Positions 11,056 through 22,460 of a DNA stretch of 64,000 nt are shown one piece after another. The position numbers and the translations under genes were made by a program. The notes under the pieces were generated by a model that did not search any database, had not been told where the DNA came from, and worked only from the letters and a program-made list of their open reading frames with translations. Position 1 is the stretch's first letter, and every line of letters begins with the position of its first letter. This stretch comes from Ramazzottius varieornatus (Eukaryota; Tardigrada; Eutardigrada; Parachela; Ramazzottiidae): positions 5,990,779 to 6,054,778 of the forward strand of contig BDGG01000001.1 of NCBI GenBank assembly GCA_001949185.1, written 5' to 3'.

Positions 11056-12411
11056 TCACGGTTTCCAGTTGATAACTGATGCCAGAATTTCAGCAGAGCG
11101 CCGCAAGCCGGGCTCAGGTAGATCCTGCAAAGCTTCCACCTTTGGCAAGTTTTCCAGGTAGAAGCGACGCCCCTCGGGAGACTCTGCCAGTATGGTGGCA
11201 ATCTTGATGCAGTTGACCGCTACTTCAAGGCACGGATGGTACGCTAGCCTTACTACTCGTTCCAAAAGCCCACTCTTTCTTTTCAGCACACGATACCTGG
11301 CTTCCACGTCTATCAGTATCCTACAACAGTATCCGCGCGTCATTGCAGAACTTCCTGCCGAACTCAGTATTTACGTACGTCATCAAGGCATAGACGATAG
11401 GTGCCATACTGGGCCTGCGTTCTTTTTCTGTCCCCAAGATGTGGTCTGTGAGCACTTCGACCGTACCACTTCCATCGGCCTGGGTTTTACCCTGTGTCTC
11501 CACAGCCAGGTCGCCGATACACCTGGCTGCTCCAGCACAAATCTCTTCGTCCGAACTATGCAGATACTCGGTGAAATACTTCATTGCTGGTGTGTCCAAA
11601 ACATCCTTCCGAAGGTCGGTGTATTCCATCATGTTGTGCAGTATGTCCAGCAGTAACAACTTGGCTTCGCGCACTTCCGTGTACAGCTTTTCCACAAAGA
11701 CTCTAACCAAGCTGTAGTTGGCCATCTCGAAACTTCCTGTTGCAATATACCTTCAACGCAATATCGAGAGCAGCTTGGTATACTAGCTTTAATGTCTCGA
11801 AATCTACCTTTAAAGTCTCGAGCCAAATTGACGAACACGCCATAAGTATTTAGCCGAACAGCATCCTCTTGGTCACTGATACGCTTTTGGATGATGCCCA
11901 CAATACCACAACGCACAACAGCTTCTCTTCCACTCGGTGACCCTGTAAAGGCAAGCCATTAGCAGATTTTGCTCAAGTAATTTCTCCAGAGCATGTGTAT
12001 ACGGACAGACAGATTAGGGCGGGTTTCGTGGGAAAAGGCTTGATGTACTTTACGTGTGATCAGCTGGAGGCAAGCGGTGGCCCGTTCGCGCACCAAGTAA
12101 TCCTCTTCCTGTAGGCGGAAGCCGAGAACCTTGATGACACCTCGATCCAAGCTTTCGTGGATGTGTAGTGGATCAGCCAGATGAACAACCAAGGAATTAA
12201 GTGCTCGACGCCGAATGACGATTTCGTCGGCCATCATTTCGCGTAACTGGAATTATCAGCAGAATTAACTTCAGAACTCTGTAGTAGTTATGGGATGCAA
12301 ATATCCGCAGTAACGTACAATACGAGGAACAGCACGAAGGCCGTAGGCAAGTGGTGTCTTTGAGAAGTCCACACGAGGCGGATAACGGTCTGACACGGTG
12401 GGTCGAGCCAT
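11056..12411 (-). CDS. RSPH14: Radial spoke head 14 homologue (armadillo-repeat ciliary protein)
   Basis: Predicted 351 aa, close to human RSPH14 (348). The exons are 12411-12319, 12246-12054, 11942-11808, 11736-11325 and 11278-11056, and all phases are consistent. The last intron is only 46 nt and is the least certain. The protein begins MARPTVSDRYPP and has FSKTPLAYGLRAVP near the N-terminus. It then shows helical ARM-type repeats and ends AESPEGRRFYLENLP...SVINWKP, paralleling the human AEAPEGRK...VIEFKP tail. RSPH14 is a component of the radial spokes of motile axonemes. Its presence implies motile cilia or flagella, probably sperm only in this organism. The start is the first ATG of the frame, upstream of an FSKTPLAYG segment that aligns with the family. 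Confidence 0.92.
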
Positions 12412-14929
12412 TATTATAGGATCTGGTTTCGACAATCAAGGAAGTACCTTTTTCGGCAAGGTTATTATTGCAATATATTTCGACCCACAAGAAGACAACA
12501 CATCTTACACATTGATATCAGCACGTTAATCTGCTTCAAGACCAATGTATCGCTCTTATACTGATAGCCCATCTATTCGGTAAATTATCGTAGAATAATT
12601 CTTAGCAACTGAAGATCAGAATATTACGGTGAAGCCTTAATATTCTGAAGATCAGAATATTACGAAGATTCTGATATTACGGTGAAGCCGTAATATTTTC
12701 CATGCATCGCACCGACCCGATTTTTGTCCTCCGTGATCGAAGCTGTGATCATCAAGCAGACCTTGCTGCTAGTTGAGCACCCTAACATCTGCAGAGGAAA
12801 AAGACAAAGCTTACAGCTCGAAGTTTCCATTGTTACATACTGATCTCTTTGACTTCGAAGACCCCGTCCCCGAAAGTCCTCGAAACGTCCTCGAAACTCA
12901 GGAACACTCAAGCCACACCATTTTGTCCACCAGAATTTGTACCGTCGTCATTCTTACTCATGATTTACTGCATATACGGCATAGTGGCGTCTGTAAATTT
13001 GAAAGACACAAGCAGAGAAAATGGATTCATAAGATCTTGATTGTATAAGATGATGGCGGTGATGATGGGGAACTAGTTTGAACATTCAACTTCAAATCTC
13101 CACCGGGGGCTCTGTAGCGCCCAGACCAAATCCACCGAAGGCCTTGTGCCGGCCTCCACCAAACTCTGAAAATAGTCAGAAGCCCTCGCTGGACATAATC
13201 GTACTTACATTGTGTGTTCAACTGACGATTTCGACTTACGCGATGACGAAATCAGCATGAAAAACAACAGAAAGCTCTCTGCTGGTTGGCGCGACTCCCT
13301 TGAAGGAGCATACCGGTATTCCTCAGAGGATGCGGACTGACTGGAGATCCAGGTTCGCTTTTCGCGTAGCCTACCTCGAAGGTGGGGCGACATTGTTAGC
13401 TCTGTTGTTTCCTCCTGTTGGTGTCAAAACACTGGTAACTTTAAACCCACCACAGTCACGTGACTATACAGTACTACACTGTAAATTGGGGGACCATTAT
13501 GGATTTTGATCGAGTAGCATACCGACAACAGCCAACGCTTGACAGATTCTCTGGTTTGACGATAACCAATACTGGCCGTCCTACAGATGGCGACGGTCAA
13601 GATACAACATATTATCATCACAGTCCAGCTCCTCGATGCCCGGATCATTGTACCGCAGATTTCATCACAACAAGCTTATTGTAGAAGGCCATAAAAAAAT
13701 CGATCCTAAAACACACCACATGCTGAGCAAAGCCGTAGCAAGGAGTAGCTCGTATGCAGAAGCATTTTTCAGCGTCGCTAAACGGCGAATTTAGCCTCGA
13801 TGTCTGTTCGAACTTGATGGGTCGAGTCACTTGTGAAAGACAAAAGAGATGAACTTGGCAGAGAAAGGCGAGCAGTGCTCCTTAGAATGACTGTAGGCCC
13901 AGAAGATCGAGGCCTTGTGGTTGTGTACCCGGTGTTTCCTTTGTTCCGGGCCCGTTCGAACCTGGGTTGAGTGCGACCAACTTCCTCCCAGCAGGTTCTG
14001 CAATTACATGATGAACCAGCACATGATAATATGCCATTTAACACTACGGTATGTCTAGCATCAACGAACAAGGATACCACCAACTTCTCTCAACACCTGT
14101 AAGGGCCAGCAGAAACAGCAACAGGGGATTTTGCTGTCCGCCACTGTTTCCAAGTCTCGATCGTTCTGCCTTCCGCGTTCGATGGTGATATCCTCTCTGA
14201 TAGTGGAAAACAATCTCTTCAGAAGAGCTGGATTGCTGGGCAAACTTCCCCGACAGTGGCCGCAGCATAAGCCGCAAACGGTCACTAGAGAACAGTAATC
14301 CTAAAACTTCGGGAAAGGGTAAAAGAAGCATTATGACAGTATAGTTAAGAAGCGCTGGACGGAGATGCATTTTTACGTCTGGAAGGTGACATCATTGCGG
14401 GCATACCGCTTTACGCTCGCTAATATTTAGTATGGAAAATTGTCAAAGGTATGTCTATGAGCGCACTTTGGCGGTCGGAGATGTAAGCTTGTAGTGACAG
14501 GACTTCCTCACTTAATTTCACTCGGACTTTGAGACGTGCGGCGCTACTATACTGTGTCTTATAAACGAACATGTAAATTACTGCGGCGCGCATGAATATG
14601 GTCTCGGCATGGATGGTGAATTTGTTTAAAGTTTAGGACCTTCAGCACAAAGTTATGCAAGTAACAGCTGATGGGGTAGTATTCAACACGGGCAGCAACT
14701 TTGAAGTACTGTGAACTGGATTTGACGAAAACCGAGCTATTTGTTTTGTAGACCACAGCCATGTAAACACAATACGAATAGAAAGTCCAGGGATTCGATG
14801 TGCAGTAAGTTATCAACGGATACTATAAATAACGTAACCGGTCAAAGGTACATGCTTAAGACGGCATACCAGGAAGTCGAGTATTCTCCATTGTTTCGTT
14901 CACAGAACCAAGAGCCAAACGGTCGGCAA
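12412..14929. other. 2.5 kb without a supported gene
   Basis: This region contains repeats at 12600-12705, where gaagatcagaatattacg and gtgaagcc(g)taatatt recur in direct and inverted orientation. An unplaced acidic open segment (12795-12920, plus) follows a ctgcag acceptor-like site. Two overlapping minus-strand frames at 14061-14370 are also present. One of them (hydrophobic start, then dibasic-rich and IPCCCFCWPL) could be a small secreted precursor, but the frames conflict and nothing conserved was recognised. Confidence 0.45.
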
Positions 14930-15121
14930 TCAAGTGCAAACGCCTTCTTCTTGTCCCAACTGAACATTACACATGCCGGAACAGCAGGCCTTCATGGATA
15001 TTTCCGGTCGCCAGGTACAAGGGGTTCCTGTAGCCATACATGTTCGCGCAGCATCAGCGAGTGCGAAAACCAATAGCGCCACCAGGAATAACAGAATACG
15101 GCATTTGACAAAAGTCCACAT
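14930..15121 (-). CDS. Small secreted six-cysteine peptide, cystine-knot-like
   Basis: This intronless 63-codon ORF starts at an ATG in a good context (ttacc ATG). A hydrophobic signal peptide (about 23 residues, ending LADA) precedes a mature peptide of about 40 residues. Its six cysteines are spaced C-x6-C-x9-CC-x3-C-x10-C, with the last Cys next to the C-terminus. That C..C..CC..C..C order is the inhibitor-cystine-knot/knottin framework seen in many toxins, antimicrobial peptides and protease inhibitors. The framework alone does not tell which. No propeptide and no dibasic cleavage site were seen between the signal and the first Cys. It could be an immune peptide, inhibitor, hormone-like or venom-type peptide. 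It is not part of a tandem family here. Confidence 0.7.
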   Translation of the reverse strand: MWTFVKCRILLFLVALLVFALADAARTCMATGTPCTWRPEISMKACCSGMCNVQLGQEEGVCT

Positions 15122-15642
15122 GGTAAATCGCAGGTTCGATGCGTTGTAAAACAGATGAACAGAGAAAGGCCTGATACGGCTCATGGAATGAAAATTGTAC
15201 TGGAAGAAACGCTGTAGTAATGTGGCGTAGTGAGAAGGACCCTTCCGTGGTACACACCTACAGTATACTGTGACATTCGTTACATAAGCCGCGATCTGCT
15301 GATATCGAACTGTAGAAGAAAAAATCCGTCTTACAATATTTCATTTGAACAGAAGAGAGAACGTCAACTGCATTCGGATTATTTTTGGCACCAAAGAAAA
15401 AGGTATTGTGAAAACATGAAAAGTGAAAGAGCAAAATGCTATGTATCGTTATAAATGTGGTCTGGATTGCATTTTCAAACATGCAAGAAAAGTATAAAAT
15501 CATTTGAGCAACAAGATAAAAATCACAGAAGATAATCGGAAGGTTTAGTCCAGGAAGACCAGCTCACCAGTCAATCACCACAAGAAATCAGTAAACAGTG
15601 CCGACGGAACTTTGAGCTCACGACCAGGAAGTATCAAATACT
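15122..15642. other. Intergenic, no supported gene
   Basis: This AT-rich flank lies between the small secreted peptide and the end of the cystinosin gene. The short ORFs here have no support. Confidence 0.5.
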
Positions 15643-17981
15643 TCATATTCGTGAATGTTCTGGGTCGTCCGCAGCGACATTGTCCAAGCTGCTAACACTA
15701 GCTGTACTAGCAATACCGTCGATGCCTTCGTACAAGTCCACGACTTTTGCCGGTCTCCGGTACAGACAGTAGTGTTGCGAGATGAAAAGCACGTCGAAGA
15801 AGATGGACAAGAGGCCGAGACCGATCTTTGTAGGGTTGCCCACCGTCGACGACCAATCATCTACGTCCAAAAAAAACCCGCTTGAAACAGAGCCATGTGA
15901 CTGTCAAACGGAAGGACTGAGAAACCTCGACCATACCGAAGTTGTAGGCTGTGATAAAGAGCTGAGCAATCGACAATGTTCCACCGGTGAAGTCCAACAG
16001 GACGTTGCCGATGCTCCATCCGACGGTGCTCTTCCTCTTATAATTCATCCAGACCTGAAAATTGAAACCGATGAAGGTCTTTTTACAAGAATAAACGGGG
16101 AAGGTAACTTCAAGCTGAGTACAGCCAAGCCTGGAATTGGCTCATAACTAACCTGCGGGAGGTACTTTATGAGTGTGATGGTTAACTTGACATAGGAGAA
16201 ATAGTAAAGATAGTCCAGCCACAAGATGACATGCGTGACCGAGAGGAGCAGAAGGATGATGGTAGTCAGCCAGAGTCCGCCTAGCCCGAGGATGGTTCCT
16301 TTGAATAGCTTCTGGCCATCACTCTGCAAGAAGAAGTCCGTCTACGGTGCTTCGTCATATGCTACAGTTTGCAGCACGTACTCTAAAGTGCCAATGAAGT
16401 GGGACAAGATTGGTCCGGGTAAAGAATCCCCCCGGTACGCGCCGTTTTGGCTGTTATGTGTCATGTCATAGCGGTCAGCTGATCGATACACACGTTGACC
16501 AGATATTTCACCCACCATCCGCGCGGTCTTTTTACACGCACCCGGACCCAAACCTGTCCCGCATCATTGGCACTTTAAAGTATGCACGGATCTCGTACCC
16601 CAAATTCTCAGTGAAAAACATGAAGCAAGCGACAGAAGCTAAAGCGTGCCGTACCTCGTAAATGAAGCACTGGACTATGGAGACCAACGTCAGACAGACA
16701 GCGTGAATGGCGAAGAAGACGTCGTTAGGCTCTACTGGAATTATTCCTCGTGGGTGTCTCGCGTAGTACTGGTCCTGGGGAGAAAGCAACAAGATTTGTC
16801 ACACCGTGAGCAACGCAGTTAGCAGTAGATATAGGCCAGTAAGGTAACTGACCTGAATTTGCGGAATGTAGTACAGACCAACGTTGAAGATGGCGTAGCA
16901 CAGGAAGCCGGTGATGTTCAACGCTAAGAAATCAAAGCTCAATCCAGCCACACTAACAACAGACACCGAGGAATGAACAAGTAAATTTAAGAAGGGAACG
17001 CCGCAAAGTTCAAAACGTGGAGTTTAGTAGTATACTACACTGTACCTCTTCCGCCGGAAGTTGACGATAATTTGTGGGTAAAACGAAACGGACCACGCGA
17101 TGAAGTAGAGCCAGCCAATTACTTCGCTGAATGTCGCCAGTGCCACATGGTGAACTATCGAGACCTTCAGGAATGTATGCTTGGACCTAGAAAGAGTGGA
17201 AAATTACTCACTTCCGGTAACAAGAGGAAACAAATCCGCGGAATTTTCTTACGCGTTCAGCATTCGGTTCTCTGCATCTTCCAAGCCCAACAGCAACATC
17301 CCCGCCCGTCCGGTCGACGTCAAGTTTCTTCTGTACTCCAACATAGTATACAGCGGAGGAATAGTGAAGTTGTCCAACGGTTGTACTAGATCATTGCGGT
17401 CGTAGGTCCAAATGGCATAGACTGACTTTGACAGGCAACCACTGCAAAAATAAAAAACTTGTGTTCAACATATGCAGTCAAATGAGACGAGGCACAACTG
17501 GCAACATCCGCTAGTCTAATTTGGCAGCCCTTGAGGTTGGGCTTCTAGCGGAACAAATAGTGGACACTCGTCCGAGATTCCGGTGAGCATGACGGAAAAC
17601 AGCAACCGGAAGTTGTCTTAATAATGTCAATGACTCGATGTACGTCCTGTGTTTTGTTCAAAGCCTGTTGAGTTAGCTACACCGTAAGGCAAAATCAGAG
17701 CATTTACCGTATGTGAAGAGTAAAGTCGGTAGATTTCCGAGTCTCGAGGGTGATGGAAGGTGGATCAAAGCTGGTTTCCAGTCCTACAGCAGTCAAATCC
17801 AATGCAAAGTATCACATGCAAAGCGGAACGGCACGTAGCCGGATAAGCGCTATTGCTTACCTTCGGTGACATTCTCGCATATGGTCTGAGTCTTCACGAC
17901 AACAAAGGAGCTTGAGAACGAGGCGAGGAGGAGGAAGATATACGAGAACAATAATAGACTCTGAAAGCGCGTCTTTGACAT
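15643..17981 (-). CDS. CTNS: Cystinosin, lysosomal cystine/proton symporter
   Basis: Predicted 417 aa from nine exons: 17981-17861, 17783-17708, 17441-17253, 17186-17046, 16952-16853, 16774-16655, 16323-16153, 16054-15937 and 15860-15643. All phases agree. The N-terminus is a signal peptide followed by a luminal domain with N-glycosylation sites. The seven-helix core holds two PQ-loops: [13 protein letters not shown], then [17 protein letters not shown]. The family blocks [23 protein letters not shown] and NVLLDFTGG are present. A YEGI motif in the C-terminal tail fits a Y-x-x-hydrophobic lysosomal sorting signal, in place of the vertebrate GYDQL. The role is export of cystine from lysosomes driven by the proton gradient. 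Confidence 0.96.
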
Positions 17982-19002
17982 GGCTGAGTTAAGTATTGAT
18001 AGCTTGATTGTTGATCAGCTGGCCCAGAATCGCTCCCAAATTCTAATATAAATCCACTGTAAGCTTGAAATTCGATGCTTCCTCAACGATGAAATCTGGA
18101 CATCCTTCCACACACCAGAGTTGCTCCAAGACAGGCGTGCGATGTCTCGGCCAGAAGAACGGCAAATAAGGATCCAAAAAGGAGCTGAAAACGTATCGTA
18201 TCAATCACGGTTCGCGAATCGCGAGTCGCGACCGAGAGATAAACCATAACAAACGAGGCAAAGTTCATGATTCATCGAAATTCGAGAGTAAGAAAGTTTT
18301 TTTGAAATGACGTTATGGCGTCATAAGTGTCCGCATTAACCGGTGTGGCGAGCAGCGCCACACAGCACAGCCGTGTGATGTCACACGTCTTTAGCGCAAG
18401 CCATTCGGTTGATCGGAGGCTTGGGCTATTTGGCGCAAGTTAGAGCATTGGGCCGCAGGTCCAAAAGTACGCTGTAACTGTGCTGCGCACATTACCAGGG
18501 CGCTGTACGCTGCGCTCTGCTGCACAACTTTCATGCCCAGTGGCTAAGCAGCTGTGCTGATGCACGTTGACCCGGTGCAACTGCGCGGAATGCCGATGTA
18601 TTGACGTGGATTGTAATTCAGACAGCGAAATCGGTAGTCAACCTGGAGAACGTTGCCCTAAAGTACGGCAAAGCTGAGACGGCTGACGTTCCAATGCCCA
18701 AAAACTGTAATTTTTGTTAGGTTTCGGTAGGTGCATCTGCGCGGTAGTCTATGGCTTTCTGCTGTGTGCTGTGCTGTGCCGCACAAATTTCGTCAGTCCA
18801 TGCGCTACAGCTGTGCTGCAGCACAACTCAGCTGCAGTACAGTACAGCGCTGCGGCCAGATTCCGTGCTCTACGACATGACATGACTTGCGATTGTGGTA
18901 TACTGTACTTCAGATATCCGTCCGGAAGTCAGACCGCTGAGTTTCGTGGCTGAATCGAAGTGTAATGTACCTTGTGAAAACAGGCAGTTCACGGTGCTTC
19001 AT
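17982..19002. other. Intergenic with compound GCTGTGCT-type sequence
   Basis: This is the 5' flank of cystinosin. From about 18360 to 18860 the DNA is rich in CAG/CTG and gctgtgct words (for example gctgtgctgcagcacaactc). A 61-codon minus-strand ORF (18083-18268) has a signal-like hydrophobic stretch but no supported exon structure, so it is not called. Confidence 0.45.
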
Positions 19003-20607
19003 TTACAGCACGCACGCGGGGTTCCTTCGAATATGTTCGAAAATCCCACCCTCAGAACCATCTATACAACAAGCTACGAAAGGCGTCAAATCCAACAGGG
19101 AACCGGTGAAAAACCTCAAAAACTTATTCTGTTCAGGCTTGTCAACATGACAGCGCAGACGTTTGCTGACGAAATCGTCGTGGAAAGCAATGTGACCACA
19201 AGGTACAAATTCGGACAAGAGCGGAGACCACACCTTCAACTCATACCGCAACGCTTCTGAGATGCCCAGCTTGCTCGCCGGAAGAGACACTAGTCTAAAA
19301 CGCAGCCCTAAACTCAAATAAAAACTCTTGAAGAGCTCCAGTGTTTCTGTCAAGTATTCTTCCGTCGTTTCCGCGTCAGTGAAGGCCGTACAGAACGAGA
19401 CTGTGTGCGTTTGGGAAGGACGAAAGATCCGACAGTACTTTTCGTCCTCTTCTTCTTCGAGGCCCTTGTTGCTTACAGCTCGGTACACGCGACTAGAGCT
19501 GTGCAGCCTTATGGGAAGGATATTCTCTGCAGCTTCACAGTTGGTAAAATGGGCAGCGTACAGGTTGACGGTAGAATTGGTGAGAAACAGCGAACGGAAG
19601 AGGGAACCGCGAGTGTCGACGGTATCAATGAGGAAGGGCTGATTCGGCTTCACGTTGATTAAACTTCCGGTTGTAGCACTGACATCATCGTGGTCATCGC
19701 TGATGAAGCCAGTTCCTTCCACAACGACTGACCTGTACAAATGTGGACCTGATATTCCGGAGTAGCCTTTCTCTTCTAAAAAGCTTCTTCCGTAGTTTAA
19801 CAACTTCAACTCCAGCTCTGCAGCTTGCCCCCGAAGAAAGTATCCCCGCGGAGCTTCGTCAGTATATTCGACTAGTCTTGACTGCTGAAGCGCCTTGTTG
19901 ACGTCATGAGCTTCAACCCGAACTTTTTCCCTCCGTGCCACTCTGTTGGCAGCATTGACCGAGTTTGAATTTAATTTTGAACATTCCATAAACTGGACTT
20001 CTTGATCTGCTGTCGTGTCAAAGGATACAAATGGATTGTTTCCCATCGGGACATACTTGTGAAGCCTGACAGGGAGCTTCAGCAGGGTAGTGATGGTGTC
20101 GATCTCGATCTCGGCGATATCTTTGTTGAGCTGCTTAATTTCACCGCGAAGGAGACGGCCTTTCAGCTTGCTTTCTTCATCGACATCGCTCGGCTTGGAG
20201 AAATTCTCTACAGATTGTTTCCTTCTGGTTTCCAGCTCCGCTCGACGTTTCCATAATTCTTGAAGCCTCGTCCATAATGCTGAACATTTGTGGAGGTCGA
20301 AAGATAGCTGGCGTAGGGTAATCTCTTGCTGGTAATTGTCCAGGTCGGCAAAGCGCTCATCAAAATCAAAGTGGGGATCAACAACAAACGTCGCGAACTG
20401 CGAGCTGCTACCGGAAACAAACAGAGCTGTCCGGGGTGGGATAAAATCGGTCGTTTGAAAGACGGTTCTGTCTTTCTCCTTGGTTTTGAGGAACAACGAA
20501 GAGGTGTGAAATGAATGCTTTGGCAGAATAGCATAGTCAGACGCGCGAGGGATAGTCGACACAGCGTTCCATCTTGATAGCCTTGTCCATATCCACACGG
20601 CTCTCAT
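19003..20607 (-). CDS. Degenerate mitochondrial seryl-tRNA synthetase paralogue (SLIMP-like)
   Basis: This single-exon gene of 534 aa starts at ATG 20607. The first 40 residues are Arg-rich with almost no acid, like a mitochondrial presequence. A helical N-terminal arm (about 85-170) precedes a class-II synthetase-like core beginning YFLRGQAAELELKLLNYG (compare SerRS F-x-L-x-G-x-A-x-x-L-E). The catalytic signatures are eroded. Motif 2 reads RVYRAVSN..CRIFRPSQTHTVSF without the F-R-x-E box. At motif 3 the C-terminus reads PFVACCIDGSEGGIFEHIRR, without G-x-G-x-G-R. Such non-aminoacylating SerRS paralogues are known in insect mitochondria as SLIMP. I infer a similar role (mitochondrial protein or RNA maintenance), but an ordinary diverged SARS2 is not excluded. 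Confidence 0.8.
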   Translation of the reverse strand: MRAVWIWTRLSRWNAVSTIPRASDYAILPKHSFHTSSLFLKTKEKDRTVFQTTDFIPPRTALFVSGSSSQFATFVVDPHFDFDERFADLDNYQQEITLRQLSFDLHKCSALWTRLQELWKRRAELETRRKQSVENFSKPSDVDEESKLKGRLLRGEIKQLNKDIAEIEIDTITTLLKLPVRLHKYVPMGNNPFVSFDTTADQEVQFMECSKLNSNSVNAANRVARREKVRVEAHDVNKALQQSRLVEYTDEAPRGYFLRGQAAELELKLLNYGRSFLEEKGYSGISGPHLYRSVVVEGTGFISDDHDDVSATTGSLINVKPNQPFLIDTVDTRGSLFRSLFLTNSTVNLYAAHFTNCEAAENILPIRLHSSSRVYRAVSNKGLEEEEDEKYCRIFRPSQTHTVSFCTAFTDAETTEEYLTETLELFKSFYLSLGLRFRLVSLPASKLGISEALRYELKVWSPLLSEFVPCGHIAFHDDFVSKRLRCHVDKPEQNKFLRFFTGSLLDLTPFVACCIDGSEGGIFEHIRRNPACVL

Positions 20608-21259
20608 TGTTCCTTGAGAGCACGTTGTCCTAAAAACAGGGAAACATCAGAGCCACGGTTCAAGGACGGAAATTTCAGGAAGAGGGAGAATTTCAGAGCG
20701 AAAAATTGATAGCATAATTAATAGAATTATAGACATCAAACATGCCGGAGAGACCTATCAACAATCAAGAGCAGCCCATGGGTTGAGCCTAAACTGCTCG
20801 ATCGGTTCAGGTCTATTAAACCAGCCGGCGAATAAGCCTATTTCGCAACTCGGAAAGGCGGAGCTACGCCTGCTACGGCAAGTAACGCAACCACTGTTTA
20901 CGATTTCACGTGCGGTACTGTGGTGAAAGCAACGTAGTTTGGGCACGCGGGTGCGTGAGTCGATAGAATCGATGCGGTGATGTCCGCAACAGACTAATAA
21001 AGTCACATGTTAAAACTGCGGTGGATATTCAACTGCCAGTCACGTGGACTTCTTACGTATACACGGTGGAACGTGGTGAACAGATGGAACGTCGATGCTT
21101 TCCCAATCACGTCACAGAAAATTTTTCTAAGTTCTGACAGTCAAGTCGGCTTTTACAGTAGGTTCTTCCGTTTTCCGTAGCGTCCCAGTCTGAAGCCGCT
21201 TCCACTTGCGGTTGTATGTCTTTCGTGTTGATTCTGGAAGATCCGTCGATACCTGCACC
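20608..21259. promoter_or_regulatory. Shared 650 bp intergenic region between SerRS paralogue and RPL27
   Basis: The two translation-related genes are transcribed away from each other from this interval, so a bidirectional promoter is likely. Near 21160-21190, pyrimidine-rich sequence (ggttcttccgttttcc) resembles the 5' TOP-like start of a ribosomal protein mRNA. The exact start sites are not known. Confidence 0.45.
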
Positions 21260-21887
21260 ATGGTGAAGTTTATGAAAGCGGGCAAAGTTGTCCTAATCCT
21301 CAGTGGGAAGTACGCCGGACGGAAAGCCCTCGTAATAAAGGTATGGAGTGTATCGCTGATTGATCACACTTAAATGACGATGTTCGTTGGTTTTGATGTC
21401 GGCCATGTGTTCTCTGTGCAGAATTACGATGATGGTGCTGGTGATAAGCAGTACGGCCATGCACTAGTTGCTGGAATCGACAGATATCCCAGAAAAGTCA
21501 CCAAGACGATGGGCAAGAAGAAGATTGCCAAACGATCACACATCAAGCCCTTTGTGAAAGTCATAAACTACAACCACATGATCCCAACCCGGTAAGTCGA
21601 TCACAGAAACATGTTGTTATTGTTTTGGAATATTTGGATCATTTTGAGAGTGATGGTGGAGGAAACGGAGTGATCAGTATTCCTGTATCATTCTAAATTG
21701 TTTAGTTAGAACATATTTTCCTTGCAGTTACTCCGTCGATATTACCTTTGAAAAGAACAGCGTCAACAAGGACGTTTTCAGAGATCCCGCACTAAGAAGG
21801 AAAGCCCGATCGGAGGTAAAGAAGAAGTTCGAAGAGCGATACAAAACCGGAAAGAACAAATGGTTTTTCACCAAGTTAAGATTTTAG
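21260..21887 (+). CDS. RPL27: 60S ribosomal protein L27 (eL27)
   Basis: 136 aa, exactly the family length, from exons 21260-21340, 21422-21591 and 21728-21887 with phase 0 and phase 2 junctions. It starts [14 protein letters not shown] and has the KOW-type N-terminus, [12 protein letters not shown]. The conserved [17 protein letters not shown] and the terminal [14 protein letters not shown] follow. It is a structural component of the large cytosolic ribosomal subunit. The ATG context is caccATGG. Three small exons separated by short introns are typical of a highly expressed ribosomal gene. Confidence 0.98.
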
Positions 21888-21956
21888 ACTATTCAGACGG
21901 ACATATCGTTGGCTTCTTTTCTCGTCACATCCCCTGCTTTTTCGACTCTTCTGATG

Positions 21957-21962
21957 AATAAA
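21957..21962 (+). promoter_or_regulatory. Polyadenylation signal of RPL27
   Basis: AATAAA lies 70 nt past the RPL27 stop codon, the expected distance for cleavage and polyadenylation. Confidence 0.75.
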
Positions 21963-22366
21963 AATGAAAAATCTTGGACCTGCCATCTGTGAGCGGATTT
22001 TCTCCTTTGATATCAATCGGAGAAGCAAGCCAGTTTTTCCAGAGCAGAAGGTGTTGACTTCCGATCAAAAGAAACTTCTTCAGAAACCGTCTGCTCGCTT
22101 GATTGATTCATGGTTGATTGAGCAGTGAATGCACCAGTTCAAGCAAGCAGTGTGGTTCCTACTGTGACGTCACAACCAGGTGGTAACCGTTTGTGGCCGA
22201 AGACGTTGTTGCATACAGCCTGCCATCTGGCAGAGCCGGAAACGTCCTTGTCACCATTTAGAAAAGCCATTCGCTTACCAACGGAGCGACACGTACGACT
22301 ACTGTAGAACCATTGACGGTGCTTTTTAGGTTCTTAAGCCCAGAAGATCGAAGCGCTGCTGAATGA

Positions 22367-22372
22367 TTTATT
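22367..22372 (-). promoter_or_regulatory. Polyadenylation signal of the secreted acidic/Gly-rich gene
   Basis: The minus strand reads AATAAA about 90 nt downstream of the stop at 22461. Confidence 0.65.
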
Positions 22373-22460
22373 TTGCAAGCTCAAATTACCGAGAAAGAGA
22401 ACACAATATAAGTAAACGAAACTCAGTTGGACATCATGAAGTGGAAAGGAAATATCGACG

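Noticed and set aside
11192-11717. Long plus-strand ORFs (154 and 92 codons)
   Set aside because: They are antisense to RSPH14 exons 4 and 5.
13940-13985. tRNA-like gttcgaacc word
   Set aside because: No matching stems, anticodon arm or acceptor stem could be folded on either strand.
14061-14370. Possible neuropeptide-like precursor (hydrophobic start, dibasic sites, IPCCCFCW)
   Set aside because: The hydrophobic start and the Cys-rich segment are in different frames with no usable splice sites.
15655-16147. Plus-strand ORFs of 76 and 121 codons
   Set aside because: They are antisense to cystinosin exons 8 and 9.
18083-18268. 61-codon minus-strand ORF with a signal-like stretch
   Set aside because: It has no conserved cysteine pattern, no supported transcript ends, and sits where the cystinosin promoter/5' UTR is expected.
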